A DNA stretch of 12,496 bases from RGIG3528 sp045640725 (GTDB lineage Bacteria > Bacillota > Clostridia > Lachnospirales > Lachnospiraceae). Every line of letters starts with the position of its first letter. The first letter of the stretch is position 1. Shown piece by piece: positions 1 to 7,651 of this stretch. The translations under genes were made by a program, and so were the position numbers. The notes beneath the pieces were generated by a model, which had not been told where the DNA came from, ran no database searches, and saw nothing but the letters and a program-made list of their open reading frames with translations. The DNA lies in the NCBI GenBank assembly GCA_045640725.1, contig JAZUFN010000262.1, forward strand, positions 1-12,496. Direction: 5' to 3'.

Positions 1-1
1 A

Positions 2-1225
2 GACCCTGTAGTGAACGGTTCAGGCACATATACAGTTAAGTTTGCACCTGAAGCAGAATGCACAGGCTTACAGGTTTTCTGTGTAGACATTAAGGGCTAC
101 ATGAAAAAAGCTGAAGCACTGGGTAAGACAGTGACAGTAAAGGATGTTGTGGTAAAAGCTGATGGCGCTGAGGTAGCACTTGATGCATCAAAGCTTGTTA
201 TCGGTGATGTTGAGAAGAATGGTAATCTTCGTATCGAAATCAACAATCCGGGTGGCGGCGGAGATACAAAGGATAATCCTCCATTTGATCCTGCCACACT
301 TAAGTTCAGCAAGAGCCTTGAGGTAACATTCACAATTGAAGAGTCCGGCGATCCTGAGGGCTTCCTTATGTTTGGTGACAGATCATGGGCCATCGGTAAC
401 CTTGCTGACGAATCCAAGACAGAGACAGTTGCTATCAATGGCGCAGGTACTTACACAGTAAATTTTGACGCTACAAAGAATGGTGGCGATGGCACAACTC
501 AGGCTGCAGGTGCTCAGGTATTTTGCGTAGATCTTAGAAACTTTGATTCATGGGCAAAGGCAAATGGTAAGCAGTTTGAGCTTAAGGATATCAAGATCAC
601 AGCTGATGGCGAAGACTTTGCTTATGATGCATCAAAGATTAAGATTGGAGATCTGGAGAAGAACGGTAATCTTCGTATTGAATTCTATAACGAATATGGC
701 GATACCAAAGAAGCTCCGGCATTTGATGTTAATTCCCTTAAGTTTGCTAAGACTCTGGCTGTAACATTTACATTGGTTGAGCCTGAGATTGACAGCTATA
801 TCGTATTTGCTGATAATAATTGGAAGTATTCAGTATTTGACGGCACTGCTAATAACTCTGTAAAGTTCACAGGTGATGGCACATATACTATGACTCTTAA
901 GGCTGCTGATGTTAAGGGTGATGCAACAGATCCTGTTGCAGGTGCTCAGGTATTCTGCGTTGATATTAAGGGCCTTCACAATGTTATTGAGCATATTGGC
1001 CAGATATCCGTAAAAGACGTTAAGATTAAAGCTGATGGTGTTGAAGTAGCAGTAAATCAGGAAAATATTGTTGTTGGCGATATTGAAGAGAATGGTAATA
1101 TTCGTATCGAGATTGCAAATGCTTATGGTAAAACAAAGGATAAGCCTGCTATTGATATGGCTGCATTTACATTTGCAGACACTCTCGAAGTAAGCTATAA
1201 AATATCCGGTGTTCATTTTGGTAGA
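2..1225 (+). repeat. Three tandem protein modules of about 120-145 residues within the surface protein
   Basis: Module 1 covers 2-358 (incomplete at its start), module 2 covers 359-793 and module 3 covers 794-1225. They share the order G-GTYT, QVFCVD, K-ADG, GD-E-NGN-RIE, then a Lys-Phe-Ala/Ser strand and a final beta strand. Each begins with a segment containing a Trp (GDRSWAIGN, ADNNWKYSV) ahead of the G-GTYT motif, which would fit a ligand-binding aromatic. Similarity is clear at protein level and partial at DNA level, so the duplications are not recent. Confidence 0.8.
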
Positions 1226-2053
1226 AACTGTGAAGTCGCAGAGACAGAGGATGGTCCTACTGAGCCATTTGATGAGGCACTTCTCAGCAAGGATTATAAT
1301 GGTTATCTGGTATTCCAGTGTCCTGATACTTGGGTATTCCGTGATGACTGGACCAATGAATCTACTGGCCTTCTTGCATATAAGGATGATCCTACAAAGG
1401 ATAACTTTACACATGTAACATGGAACGAAGGTGCTACAGATGCAGATAAAAATCTGGGTGGTACATGTACAGACGCTGTTATCAATGGCAATGGTAAGTA
1501 TTCCGTAAAGATTGAGGGCTTCCAGGCTGGCCTGGCCGGATCTACAGCATGGAACATGCTGTATGTATCTCTCGATATGCCATATGACTGCATTGAGCGT
1601 GGTGGCGTGCAAATCACAGATGCAGTTCTTCTGATTGATGGAAGAAAGCAGAGTATTAATGCATTGATTACAAAGGGAGACGAGGTTAATTCCAAGAATC
1701 ATCCTGAGGTTAATGGCATTTATACCGGTATTCAGTTCATAAATACCTATAACAAAGAGAATCCTAATGCTAAGGATAGTGTTAATATTCCTCAGAAGTC
1801 TATTGAGATTCAGTTTACAGTATCCGGTCTGGCTAAGGATGGTACTCCTGCACAGACTCCTGCAGAACCTACACAGACTCCTGCAGAGCCAACAAAGGCA
1901 CCGGCAGAGCCTACTCAGACTCCTACACAGACACCTGCAGGTGAGAACGCCGGCAACTCTGCAACACCTATTATCATTGTAGTTGTTGTATGTGCAGTAG
2001 TTCTTGTAGGCGCAGTAGTTGTTATCGTTGTTGTTAAGAAGAAAAAGAACTAA
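2..2053 (+). CDS. Modular cell-surface protein with C-terminal membrane anchor (5' end outside window)
   Basis: The reading frame is open to the left edge. The GTG at 11 encodes an internal Val within a repeat, so the gene starts upstream and the signal peptide is not seen. Numbering residues from that Val, the visible part has three related modules (1-116, 117-261, 262-405), each with a G-GTYT strand motif, QVFCVD, a K-ADG strand, GD-E-NGN-RIE and a closing strand such as LEVTFT. A divergent, Cys-containing fourth module spans about 430-607 (NGYLVF, INGNGKYSV). A linker of TPAEPTQ-type repeats (608-653), a very hydrophobic Ile/Val segment (654-675) and a KKKKN tail follow. There is no LPXTG motif, so it is probably anchored by the membrane helix with its modules outside. 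The modules resemble beta-sandwich carbohydrate-binding or adhesin domains, but no catalytic domain is visible and the ligand is unknown. Codon choice is strongly biased (CTT, AAG, GGT, CGT), suggesting high expression. A terminator follows, separating it from the next operon. Confidence 0.85.
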   Translation, partial: DPVVNGSGTYTVKFAPEAECTGLQVFCVDIKGYMKKAEALGKTVTVKDVVVKADGAEVALDASKLVIGDVEKNGNLRIEINNPGGGGDTKDNPPFDPATLKFSKSLEVTFTIEESGDPEGFLMFGDRSWAIGNLADESKTETVAINGAGTYTVNFDATKNGGDGTTQAAGAQVFCVDLRNFDSWAKANGKQFELKDIKITADGEDFAYDASKIKIGDLEKNGNLRIEFYNEYGDTKEAPAFDVNSLKFAKTLAVTFTLVEPEIDSYIVFADNNWKYSVFDGTANNSVKFTGDGTYTMTLKAADVKGDATDPVAGAQVFCVDIKGLHNVIEHIGQISVKDVKIKADGVEVAVNQENIVVGDIEENGNIRIEIANAYGKTKDKPAIDMAAFTFADTLEVSYKISGVHFGRNCEVAETEDGPTEPFDEALLSKDYNGYLVFQCPDTWVFRDDWTNESTGLLAYKDDPTKDNFTHVTWNEGATDADKNLGGTCTDAVINGNGKYSVKIEGFQAGLAGSTAWNMLYVSLDMPYDCIERGGVQITDAVLLIDGRKQSINALITKGDEVNSKNHPEVNGIYTGIQFINTYNKENPNAKDSVNIPQKSIEIQFTVSGLAKDGTPAQTPAEPTQTPAEPTKAPAEPTQTPTQTPAGENAGNSATPIIIVVVVCAVVLVGAVVVIVVVKKKKN

Positions 2054-2097
2054 TCCATAGACTAATTGTTTGAAAAAAATGGCATTTTATGCTATTC

Positions 2098-2134
2098 TAG
2101 AGTACAGGTGAAAATTTCGCCTGTACTCTATTTT
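2098..2134 (+). terminator. Rho-independent terminator of the surface-protein gene
   Basis: A perfect 11-bp stem, TAGAGTACAGG (2098-2108) with CCTGTACTCTA (2120-2130), is followed by TTTT (2131-2134). It lies 45 bp after the stop codon. The stem is strong although the T-run is short. It separates the upstream gene from the operon beginning at 2392. Confidence 0.85.
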
Positions 2135-2135
2135 A

Positions 2136-2303
2136 GTGCATAAGGCGAATAAAGGGTCACCTTATGACAACGAAGTTGTCATAAAGGTGCACTTTAATGA
2201 GCTAACAGAAATGAGCAAGTAGCCGTTTCTGAAGGAAACGAGCGGAATGCGAATTTCTGTAGGATTACGAGAGCGCGAAGCGCGAAGTAATCCGCTTATG
2301 CAC
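2136..2303. other. Multi-stem intergenic element bounded by a 9-bp inverted repeat (structured RNA or MITE-like repeat)
   Basis: The ends are perfect inverted repeats: GTGCATAAG (2136-2144) and CTTATGCAC (2295-2303). Three arms lie between them. Arm 1 is a 14-bp hairpin with one bulged base and a GAA loop (2158-2189). Arm 2 pairs ACAGAAAT (2205-2212) with ATTTCTGT (2253-2260) and encloses a smaller hairpin, CGTTTC/GAAACG (2224-2240). Arm 3 pairs GGATTAC (2262-2268) with GTAATCC (2287-2293) and has an inner GCGC-GAA-GCGC hairpin (2273-2283). Arms 2, 3 and the closing stem are separated by single bases, so the whole folds as a compact four-way, cloverleaf-like structure. No ORF is contained. 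A shortened copy follows. I do not recognise the family. It could be a repeat dispersed in the genome, a non-coding RNA, or part of the leader of the downstream operon. The pairing is read directly; the function is unknown. Confidence 0.65.
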
Positions 2304-2311
2304 GGATAGTT

Positions 2312-2364
2312 ATAAGGCGAATTTCTGTAGGATTACGAGAGCGCGAAGTAATCCGCTTATGCAC
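2312..2364. repeat. Shortened second copy of the intergenic element
   Basis: Positions 2317-2364 repeat 2249-2303 exactly, apart from one missing 7-base unit (CGCGAAG) in the arm-3 loop. The copy keeps the arm-3 stem (GGATTAC 2330-2336, GTAATCC 2348-2354) and part of the closing stem (ATAAG 2312-2316 with CTTAT 2356-2360), but lacks arm 1 and most of arm 2. It ends 27 bases before the start codon of the lipoprotein gene, so it probably lies in that transcript's leader or close to its promoter. I see no convincing -35/-10 pair in the gap. Confidence 0.8.
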
Positions 2365-2391
2365 GTAGATAATATGTATTTCTGAGGATGT

Positions 2392-4089
2392 ATGAATTCG
2401 ATTATAAAAAGAACAACAGCCATATTATTGGCATTGACTATATGTCTTTTTCCGCTGGGGTGCAGCGGTAGAAAAGAGAAGCAGACCATCACTTTGACTG
2501 TTTTTTCTCAGGTGGCCAACTACTCAGGTGAGCAGGTGGGCTGGTTTGCAGACATTATGCTGGAAAAATTCAATGTAAAGCTGAATATAGTGCCGGATAT
2601 TAACGGCATTTATGACACCAGGGTGGCTATGGGGAATCTGGGGGATATTGTTATTTTCGGCTATAATGGCGATCAGTACAAAAATGCCGTGAATCAAGGC
2701 CTTCTTTTAGACTGGGAAGACGAGAATCTGCTAAGTGAGCATGGCCGCTACATAAAGGCCAATATGAAGCAGGCTCTGGAAGCTAATAGGAATCTGGTGC
2801 CCGGCAATGAGCATATCTATGGTTTTGCCAATGACGTGGCTATGGAGATGGGTGACCTGGGCGATTTCTTTTATTCATGGGATATCAGATGGGATTTATA
2901 TGATCGACTGGGTCAGCCGGAGGTTAAGGATTTGGATGATCTTTTTGATCTGCTGATGGCTATGAAGGCGCTGGAGCCTGTGGATGATATCGGTGATCCT
3001 ACTTACGCACTTTCCATGTGGCCTGACTGGGATGGCAGTATGATGATGTATGCCAAAGCACTTGCATCCTGCTACTATGGCTATGATGAGGTAGGGCTGG
3101 GCTTATATGATCCGGCTACAGGCGCATTTCATGGTGCCATAGAAAAAGACGGACCTTATATTTCCATGCTTCGTTTCCTTAATAAGCTTAAGAGAAATAA
3201 TATGATAGATCCGGACTCCATGAGTCAGACCTTTGTGGAGATGTCAGAAAAGGTACGCCGTGGCGGTGTTTTTATGTCCATATTTGATTACGCCGGCAGT
3301 GGGACTTTCAACAGTAGCTATCATATTTCCAGGAACAAAATAATGCTCCCACTAAAGCCTTTGGAAGCATCTTCTCTGGTATATGAGCTCTCCGTCTACG
3401 GTTCTCATCAGATCTGGGCTATCGGGGCAGAGACCAGATATCCGGCTCTTTGCATGGAGATTATTAACTGGCTCAGCACGCCGGAAGGTTTTATGACCAT
3501 GAGGTATGGCCGTCAGGGGGAAAACTGGGATTATGATGAGAATGGTCAGCCTTTCCTTACGGCAGCAGGTAAGCTCTGCATGTCTGACGGTGACAGCGAG
3601 GCAACAAAAGATGCCAAAGGTTATAGTTTTAATATAGGCCGTAATCAGATGAATAATAATACCTGGGCTTTAAATACCAAAAATCCGGACTCCAACGGAG
3701 CTACATTTAATTACAGGAGCTGGACATCCGAGATAACTGAGGCTCGTAATGATGTGGAGAGGGCCTGGAGAGCATATACCGGGGTAAATACGCCTCAGGA
3801 ATATATGGAGAGCCAGAAGTACACTATGGTCCCGGCTTCCACCTATTCGGAATTACAAAAGAGCGATGAATTTGAGATTATTATTGCACAGGTATCCAAA
3901 TGCATTACGGACAATTCCTGGAAAGCAATATATGCCGATACAGAAGAAGAATTCGAAAAGCACATAAATAACATGATTAAAACGTGTATGCTTTATGGCT
4001 ACTCAGAATGTGAAAAGTGGTCATTGGAAAATTGCAAAATAAGATTCGAACTGGAAAATCAATCCAAGGGAGTGAGGGGATTAAAATGA
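2392..4089 (+). CDS. Extracellular solute-binding lipoprotein (ABC sugar transporter family 1-like)
   Basis: The 565-residue protein starts with a signal peptide (charged MNSIIKR, then a hydrophobic stretch) ending in PLGC, so Cys24 is the likely lipidated residue; Pro at -3 is not the ideal lipobox residue. The mature protein has the look of the large sugar-binding lipoproteins of Paenibacillus and Lachnospiraceae (LplA-like): a strand of the ITLTVFSQ type, then FADIMLEKFNVKLNIV, then a central region rich in aromatic and acidic residues (DWD, WAIG, INWLSTPEG). It would bind an oligosaccharide outside the membrane and pass it to an ABC permease, but no permease gene is in the window. The start has GAGG only 4 bases upstream, and an in-frame ATG at 2374 is blocked by a stop. 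It is the first gene of the operon and overlaps the fucosidase gene by 4 bases. The exact sugar cannot be read; the neighbours suggest a fucose- and galactose-containing one. Confidence 0.82.
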   Translation: MNSIIKRTTAILLALTICLFPLGCSGRKEKQTITLTVFSQVANYSGEQVGWFADIMLEKFNVKLNIVPDINGIYDTRVAMGNLGDIVIFGYNGDQYKNAVNQGLLLDWEDENLLSEHGRYIKANMKQALEANRNLVPGNEHIYGFANDVAMEMGDLGDFFYSWDIRWDLYDRLGQPEVKDLDDLFDLLMAMKALEPVDDIGDPTYALSMWPDWDGSMMMYAKALASCYYGYDEVGLGLYDPATGAFHGAIEKDGPYISMLRFLNKLKRNNMIDPDSMSQTFVEMSEKVRRGGVFMSIFDYAGSGTFNSSYHISRNKIMLPLKPLEASSLVYELSVYGSHQIWAIGAETRYPALCMEIINWLSTPEGFMTMRYGRQGENWDYDENGQPFLTAAGKLCMSDGDSEATKDAKGYSFNIGRNQMNNNTWALNTKNPDSNGATFNYRSWTSEITEARNDVERAWRAYTGVNTPQEYMESQKYTMVPASTYSELQKSDEFEIIIAQVSKCITDNSWKAIYADTEEEFEKHINNMIKTCMLYGYSECEKWSLENCKIRFELENQSKGVRGLK

Positions 4090-5555
4090 ATACTACTGAG
4101 TATTTACAGGAAATTGACAGAGTGATAAAAAAAGGACCATACAGTGATACCTGGGAGAGCCTTACTTCCATGGAGCTTCCCGAGTGGTTTAAAAGGGATA
4201 AATTCGGTATTTTTATCCATTGGGGTGTTTTTTCAGTGCCTGCTTTTGGTAACGAATGGTATTCCAGATGCATGTACGATCAGAATGACCGTGCTTACAA
4301 GCATCATATAGAGACCTACGGACCTCATAAGGATTTTGGATATAAGGATTTTATCCCTATGTTCAAGGCAGAAAAGTTTAATGCTGCCGAATGGGTAGAC
4401 ATTTTTAAAAATTCCGGTGCAAAGTATATGGTGCCTGTAGCAGAACACCATGATGGTTTTCAGATGTATAAAAGTGAGCTTTCCCACTGGAATGCTGCAG
4501 AAATGGGACCGCATCATGATGTGCTGGGAGAGCTTAAAGCTGAAGCTGATAAGGCTGGGATTACCTTTGCCTGCTCCACTCACAGAGCTGAACATTATTG
4601 GTTTATGGGGCTGGGGCGTCAGTTTGAAAGCGATGTTACCGGGGAATTCAAGCGTGGAGATTTTTACTGGCCTTCAGTTGCAGAGCAGCCTGATATGGGA
4701 TCCTGTACCTGCGATCCTCAGGCTTCAGAAGAATTTCTGGAGGATTGGCTCCTGCGTACCTGCGAGATTATTGACCGTTTTCATCCTGCCATTTTATATT
4801 TTGACTGGTGGATTATGCATACATCCTACAATGAGACCCTCAGGAAAATCGTGGCTTACTATTACAACCGCGGCGTAGAGTGGGGGCAGAAAGTGGCTGT
4901 ATGCTACAAGCATGATGCTATGCCTTTTGGCTCCGGTATCGTAGATGTAGAGCGCGGCAAATTTGCCGATACCAAGCCATACTACTGGCAGACTGATACA
5001 GCTATAGCTCACAATTCCTGGTGTTATGTGGATGATTTGAGATATAAGAATGCCAGAGAGCTGGTTTGCTACCTATGTGATGTGGTATCCAAAAACGGCA
5101 ATCTGCTTCTCAATGTAGGGCCTAAAGCCGATGGCACTATTCCTGATACCGATAAGCAGATACTGTCGGATATTGGCAGCTGGCTTAAGGTAAACGGCGA
5201 GGCTATCTATAACAGCAAGCCATGGCGTGCCTGCCAGGAAGGTCCTACCGCTGAGAAAGAAGGAAAATTTTCTGACGAAAAGGATAAAAAATATACTTCC
5301 GAAGATTTCCGTTTTACCTGTGGTAATGGTGCTATCTATGCCGTTAATATGAGCTATCCTAAGGATGGCCGCCTGGCTGTTAAGGCTTTGGGTAAGGGTG
5401 GTATAGATACTACGGCTTTCCAGGGAGTGATTACCGGAGTTGAGATTTTAGGCAAGGGGCCTGTGGAATTCCAACAGACGGAAGAGGCACTTCAGGTATT
5501 TGGCCCGGAGATGGATACCAGCTTCCCTGTTGTAGTAAAAATAATAACAGATTAA
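4086..5555 (+). CDS. Alpha-L-fucosidase, glycoside hydrolase family 29
   Basis: The predicted retaining exo-fucosidase of 489 residues removes terminal alpha-L-fucose from oligosaccharides. It shows the family hallmarks: WFKRDKFGIFIHWG near the N-terminus, then NEWYSR, the EHHDGF motif, and NLLLNVGPKADGTI ahead of the C-terminal beta domain (about 380-489). The motif ILYFDWW places the likely catalytic nucleophile at Asp240; the acid/base residue is poorly conserved in this family and I do not assign it. There is no signal peptide, so it should act in the cytoplasm on imported sugars. The start at ATG 4086 is chosen over the upstream in-frame ATG at 4017 because it has a GGAGTGAGGGG ribosome site just upstream and overlaps the previous stop as ATGA, which implies translational coupling. 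Linkage preference (alpha-1,2 versus 1,3/1,4) cannot be read from the sequence. Confidence 0.93.
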   Translation: MNTTEYLQEIDRVIKKGPYSDTWESLTSMELPEWFKRDKFGIFIHWGVFSVPAFGNEWYSRCMYDQNDRAYKHHIETYGPHKDFGYKDFIPMFKAEKFNAAEWVDIFKNSGAKYMVPVAEHHDGFQMYKSELSHWNAAEMGPHHDVLGELKAEADKAGITFACSTHRAEHYWFMGLGRQFESDVTGEFKRGDFYWPSVAEQPDMGSCTCDPQASEEFLEDWLLRTCEIIDRFHPAILYFDWWIMHTSYNETLRKIVAYYYNRGVEWGQKVAVCYKHDAMPFGSGIVDVERGKFADTKPYYWQTDTAIAHNSWCYVDDLRYKNARELVCYLCDVVSKNGNLLLNVGPKADGTIPDTDKQILSDIGSWLKVNGEAIYNSKPWRACQEGPTAEKEGKFSDEKDKKYTSEDFRFTCGNGAIYAVNMSYPKDGRLAVKALGKGGIDTTAFQGVITGVEILGKGPVEFQQTEEALQVFGPEMDTSFPVVVKIITD

Positions 5556-5571
5556 TGTTGAGGATATTTAT

Positions 5572-7131
5572 TTGGAATCACTTTATATTGCAGATGATGA
5601 AAAAATAATACGTGATGGCCTGAAATACGTAGTGGACTGGGAGGAACTGGGCTTTTCCATCATAGGAGAGGCCGGTAACGGCGAAGATGCCTATAAGGAT
5701 ATCCGTACCATGCAGCCTACAATAGTCATGATGGATATAAAAATGCCGGGAATGTCAGGACTTGAGGTTATAAGACGCTGTGTGGAGGAAAGCCTCCCGG
5801 TTAAGTTTATTATCCTGTCGGGCTTTTCTGATTTTCAGTATGCCAGAGAGGCAATGAAATATGGAGTGACCCACTATCTTACCAAGCCCATTGACGAAGA
5901 TGAATTGACCAGGGCGGTAAACGAGCTGTCTGAGGTCATTCAGGAGGACAGGGCGAAAAATGCTCAGGATCAGGTCTTAAGAGAGAAGAGTAAGAGGGAA
6001 ATAATTGTTGATATTCTCAACGAGAATGTGGATTACTATATGCTGGACCTGAAGGCACTGGGGCTATATGGCAATCGATACCAGATAGTGGGCTATGAGT
6101 CTTTTGACAAGGATAGGGATACCATACCGTGGCAGTTTTCAGATCTGTTTATGGCAGCCAATAAGGGGGATGAGCTTTTTGACCATTTTGTGGTAGAAGG
6201 AGTGGACTATCTCCTGCTAAAGGGCAGTCTTGCGGTAGAAAAATTCAAACGCTTTGCAGCTCATTACGAGGAAGACCCGGAAAAAGGCAGCCCTTTGGAT
6301 ACCCTTTTCATAGCCTATGGCTGTGAAGTAGGAGCTGTGTCAGAGCTACCCAAAAGCTTCGATCAAGTGAAGCTTTTAATGAAAAGAAGATTTTTCTGCC
6401 AGCAGGGTCAGCATCTGCTGAGCTTCGAAGAGCTCCCGGGCTTAACCGCCGAAGAACAAATAAAGCTGGACAGAAATCTGGTAAAGTTTTATAGTGATTC
6501 GATATCAGGTTATATAGAGGCGTACAATCGCCGGCAATTGGCTCAGACTTTATATGAGCTGGAGGAAAGGTTATACCATGTAAAAGCTGATATCGCGGAA
6601 ATAAAAGTCTTCATGGCAGATATTTATCTGAGTATAAAGGAAAAACTTTCCAGAACATACTATGAGAAAGAGCTGCCTTTCCAGACCAATACCCAGATTA
6701 TTAATTTTGCCAATGATAGTCGCTATCTGTACGAGATAGTGCTTTATTTCACCCAGTCATTTGAAGGCATCTTGGATAAAATGGGTAATGCCACCCGTGA
6801 CAGCATCATGGATGATATTATTTATTACATTGAACACAATTATCGGTCCAATCTGCGATTGGAAACGATAGCTACACTGTTTGGCTATAATTCCAGCTAT
6901 CTGGGAAAAATTTTTAATCGTATTCAGGGGGAGTCCTTTAACGTTTATGTAGATAAGATGCGCGTTAATATGGCAAAAGAACTACTGAACAACAAAGAGC
7001 TTAAGGTATACGAGATAGCTGAGAAAGTAGGCTACAAAAATGTAGATTATTTCCACAAGAAATTCAGGAAATATGTGGGGCAGAGCCCTGCGGAATACAG
7101 AAAATCCATGAATATCGATGTGGAAGAATAA
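5572..7131 (+). CDS. YesN-type response regulator with AraC DNA-binding domain
   Basis: The 519-residue two-component regulator has an N-terminal receiver domain (about 1-120) with an acidic pocket Asp8/Asp9, phospho-acceptor Asp55 in MMDIKMPG, Ser83 in ILSGFSDF and Lys105 in LTKP. A linker region (about 130-410) of no recognised domain follows. The C-terminal AraC/XylS double helix-turn-helix (about 420-515) contains LRLETIATLFGYNSSYLGK and VYEIAEKVGYKNVDYFHKKF and ends with the typical GQSPAEYR. Such regulators normally answer to a YesM-like sensor kinase and activate carbohydrate transport and hydrolase operons, so it may control this operon. No kinase gene is present in the window. The start codon is TTG, supported by TTGAGG 8 bases upstream and by the receiver domain beginning at once (LYIADDEK); no nearer ATG is in frame. 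It lies 16 bases after the fucosidase gene. Confidence 0.93.
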   Translation: MESLYIADDEKIIRDGLKYVVDWEELGFSIIGEAGNGEDAYKDIRTMQPTIVMMDIKMPGMSGLEVIRRCVEESLPVKFIILSGFSDFQYAREAMKYGVTHYLTKPIDEDELTRAVNELSEVIQEDRAKNAQDQVLREKSKREIIVDILNENVDYYMLDLKALGLYGNRYQIVGYESFDKDRDTIPWQFSDLFMAANKGDELFDHFVVEGVDYLLLKGSLAVEKFKRFAAHYEEDPEKGSPLDTLFIAYGCEVGAVSELPKSFDQVKLLMKRRFFCQQGQHLLSFEELPGLTAEEQIKLDRNLVKFYSDSISGYIEAYNRRQLAQTLYELEERLYHVKADIAEIKVFMADIYLSIKEKLSRTYYEKELPFQTNTQIINFANDSRYLYEIVLYFTQSFEGILDKMGNATRDSIMDDIIYYIEHNYRSNLRLETIATLFGYNSSYLGKIFNRIQGESFNVYVDKMRVNMAKELLNNKELKVYEIAEKVGYKNVDYFHKKFRKYVGQSPAEYRKSMNIDVEE

Positions 7132-7152
7132 TGTGGTGGGAGAATAGAAAAA

Positions 7153-7641
7153 GTGGATAGGAATATTTTTATCGAATTTTTTACCAATAAGATTTTTTTA
7201 ACGGCAGGGGTGTCGTGGCTGCTGGCTCAGGTGATTAAAACCGCCATTAATTTTCATTTTACAAAAAAGATAGACTGGGAGCGTATGGTGGGCTCAGGAG
7301 GTATGCCTTCCTGCCATTCAGCCACCGTATGTGCGCTTTCTATGGTCAGTGGTATAGCATACGGATTTGATTCCTACCAGTTTGCCATTGCTACCATTGT
7401 GGCTATTATTGTTATGTATGACGCCAGAGGAGTTCGAAGAGAGACAGGTAAACAGGCGGTAATCATCAAGGAGATTATGGAATATTTGTCCAATCCGAAG
7501 GATGCGCCACAGCCTGAATTTTCAGATGAGAATCTGAAGGAACTGGTAGGCCACACACCGCTTCAGGTGCTGGTAGGTGCGATTTTTGGATCATTAGTGG
7601 GCATTATATCCGGAATCTTCTGGGTAGGATATATAGGATAG
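7153..7641 (+). CDS. Divergent PAP2 family (DUF212, YuiD-like) membrane protein
   Basis: The 162-residue protein carries the two signatures of the DUF212 / divergent PAP2 family: SGGMPSCHSA (Ser48-Ala57) and YDARGVRRETGKQA (from Tyr89). Hydrophobic segments lie at about 13-32, 58-87 and 135-158, so it is an integral membrane protein. The family shares acid-phosphatase-like motifs with PAP2 lipid phosphatases, but its substrate is not established to my knowledge. Cys54 stands where Ser is usual in MPSSHSA. The start is GTG, with GGAG 10 bases upstream; an ATG overlapping the previous stop (7131) leads only to a short dead frame. It sits between a regulator and a beta-galactosidase, 21 and 10 bases away, so it is co-transcribed, though nothing in the sequence ties it to sugar use. 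Confidence 0.92.
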   Translation: MDRNIFIEFFTNKIFLTAGVSWLLAQVIKTAINFHFTKKIDWERMVGSGGMPSCHSATVCALSMVSGIAYGFDSYQFAIATIVAIIVMYDARGVRRETGKQAVIIKEIMEYLSNPKDAPQPEFSDENLKELVGHTPLQVLVGAIFGSLVGIISGIFWVGYIG

Positions 7642-7651
7642 GTGAATAGAC

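Noticed and set aside
11..13. GTG at 11 as the start of the surface protein
   Set aside because: The frame is open to the window edge, the codon lies inside a repeat module (Val of VNGSGTYTV), and no signal peptide follows.
830..1702. 290-codon open frame on the minus strand
   Set aside because: It lies opposite the modular surface-protein gene, whose repeats and anchor are clear. The antisense translation is Cys/Ile-rich with no recognisable domain.
2249..2364. CRISPR-like direct repeats
   Set aside because: There are only two copies with internal differences, a palindromic body and no regular spacers.
4017..4085. Upstream extension of the fucosidase from ATG 4017
   Set aside because: It overlaps the end of the lipoprotein gene by 73 bases, lacks a good ribosome site and adds residues not typical of GH29. 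ATG 4086 has a strong site and the ATGA coupling.
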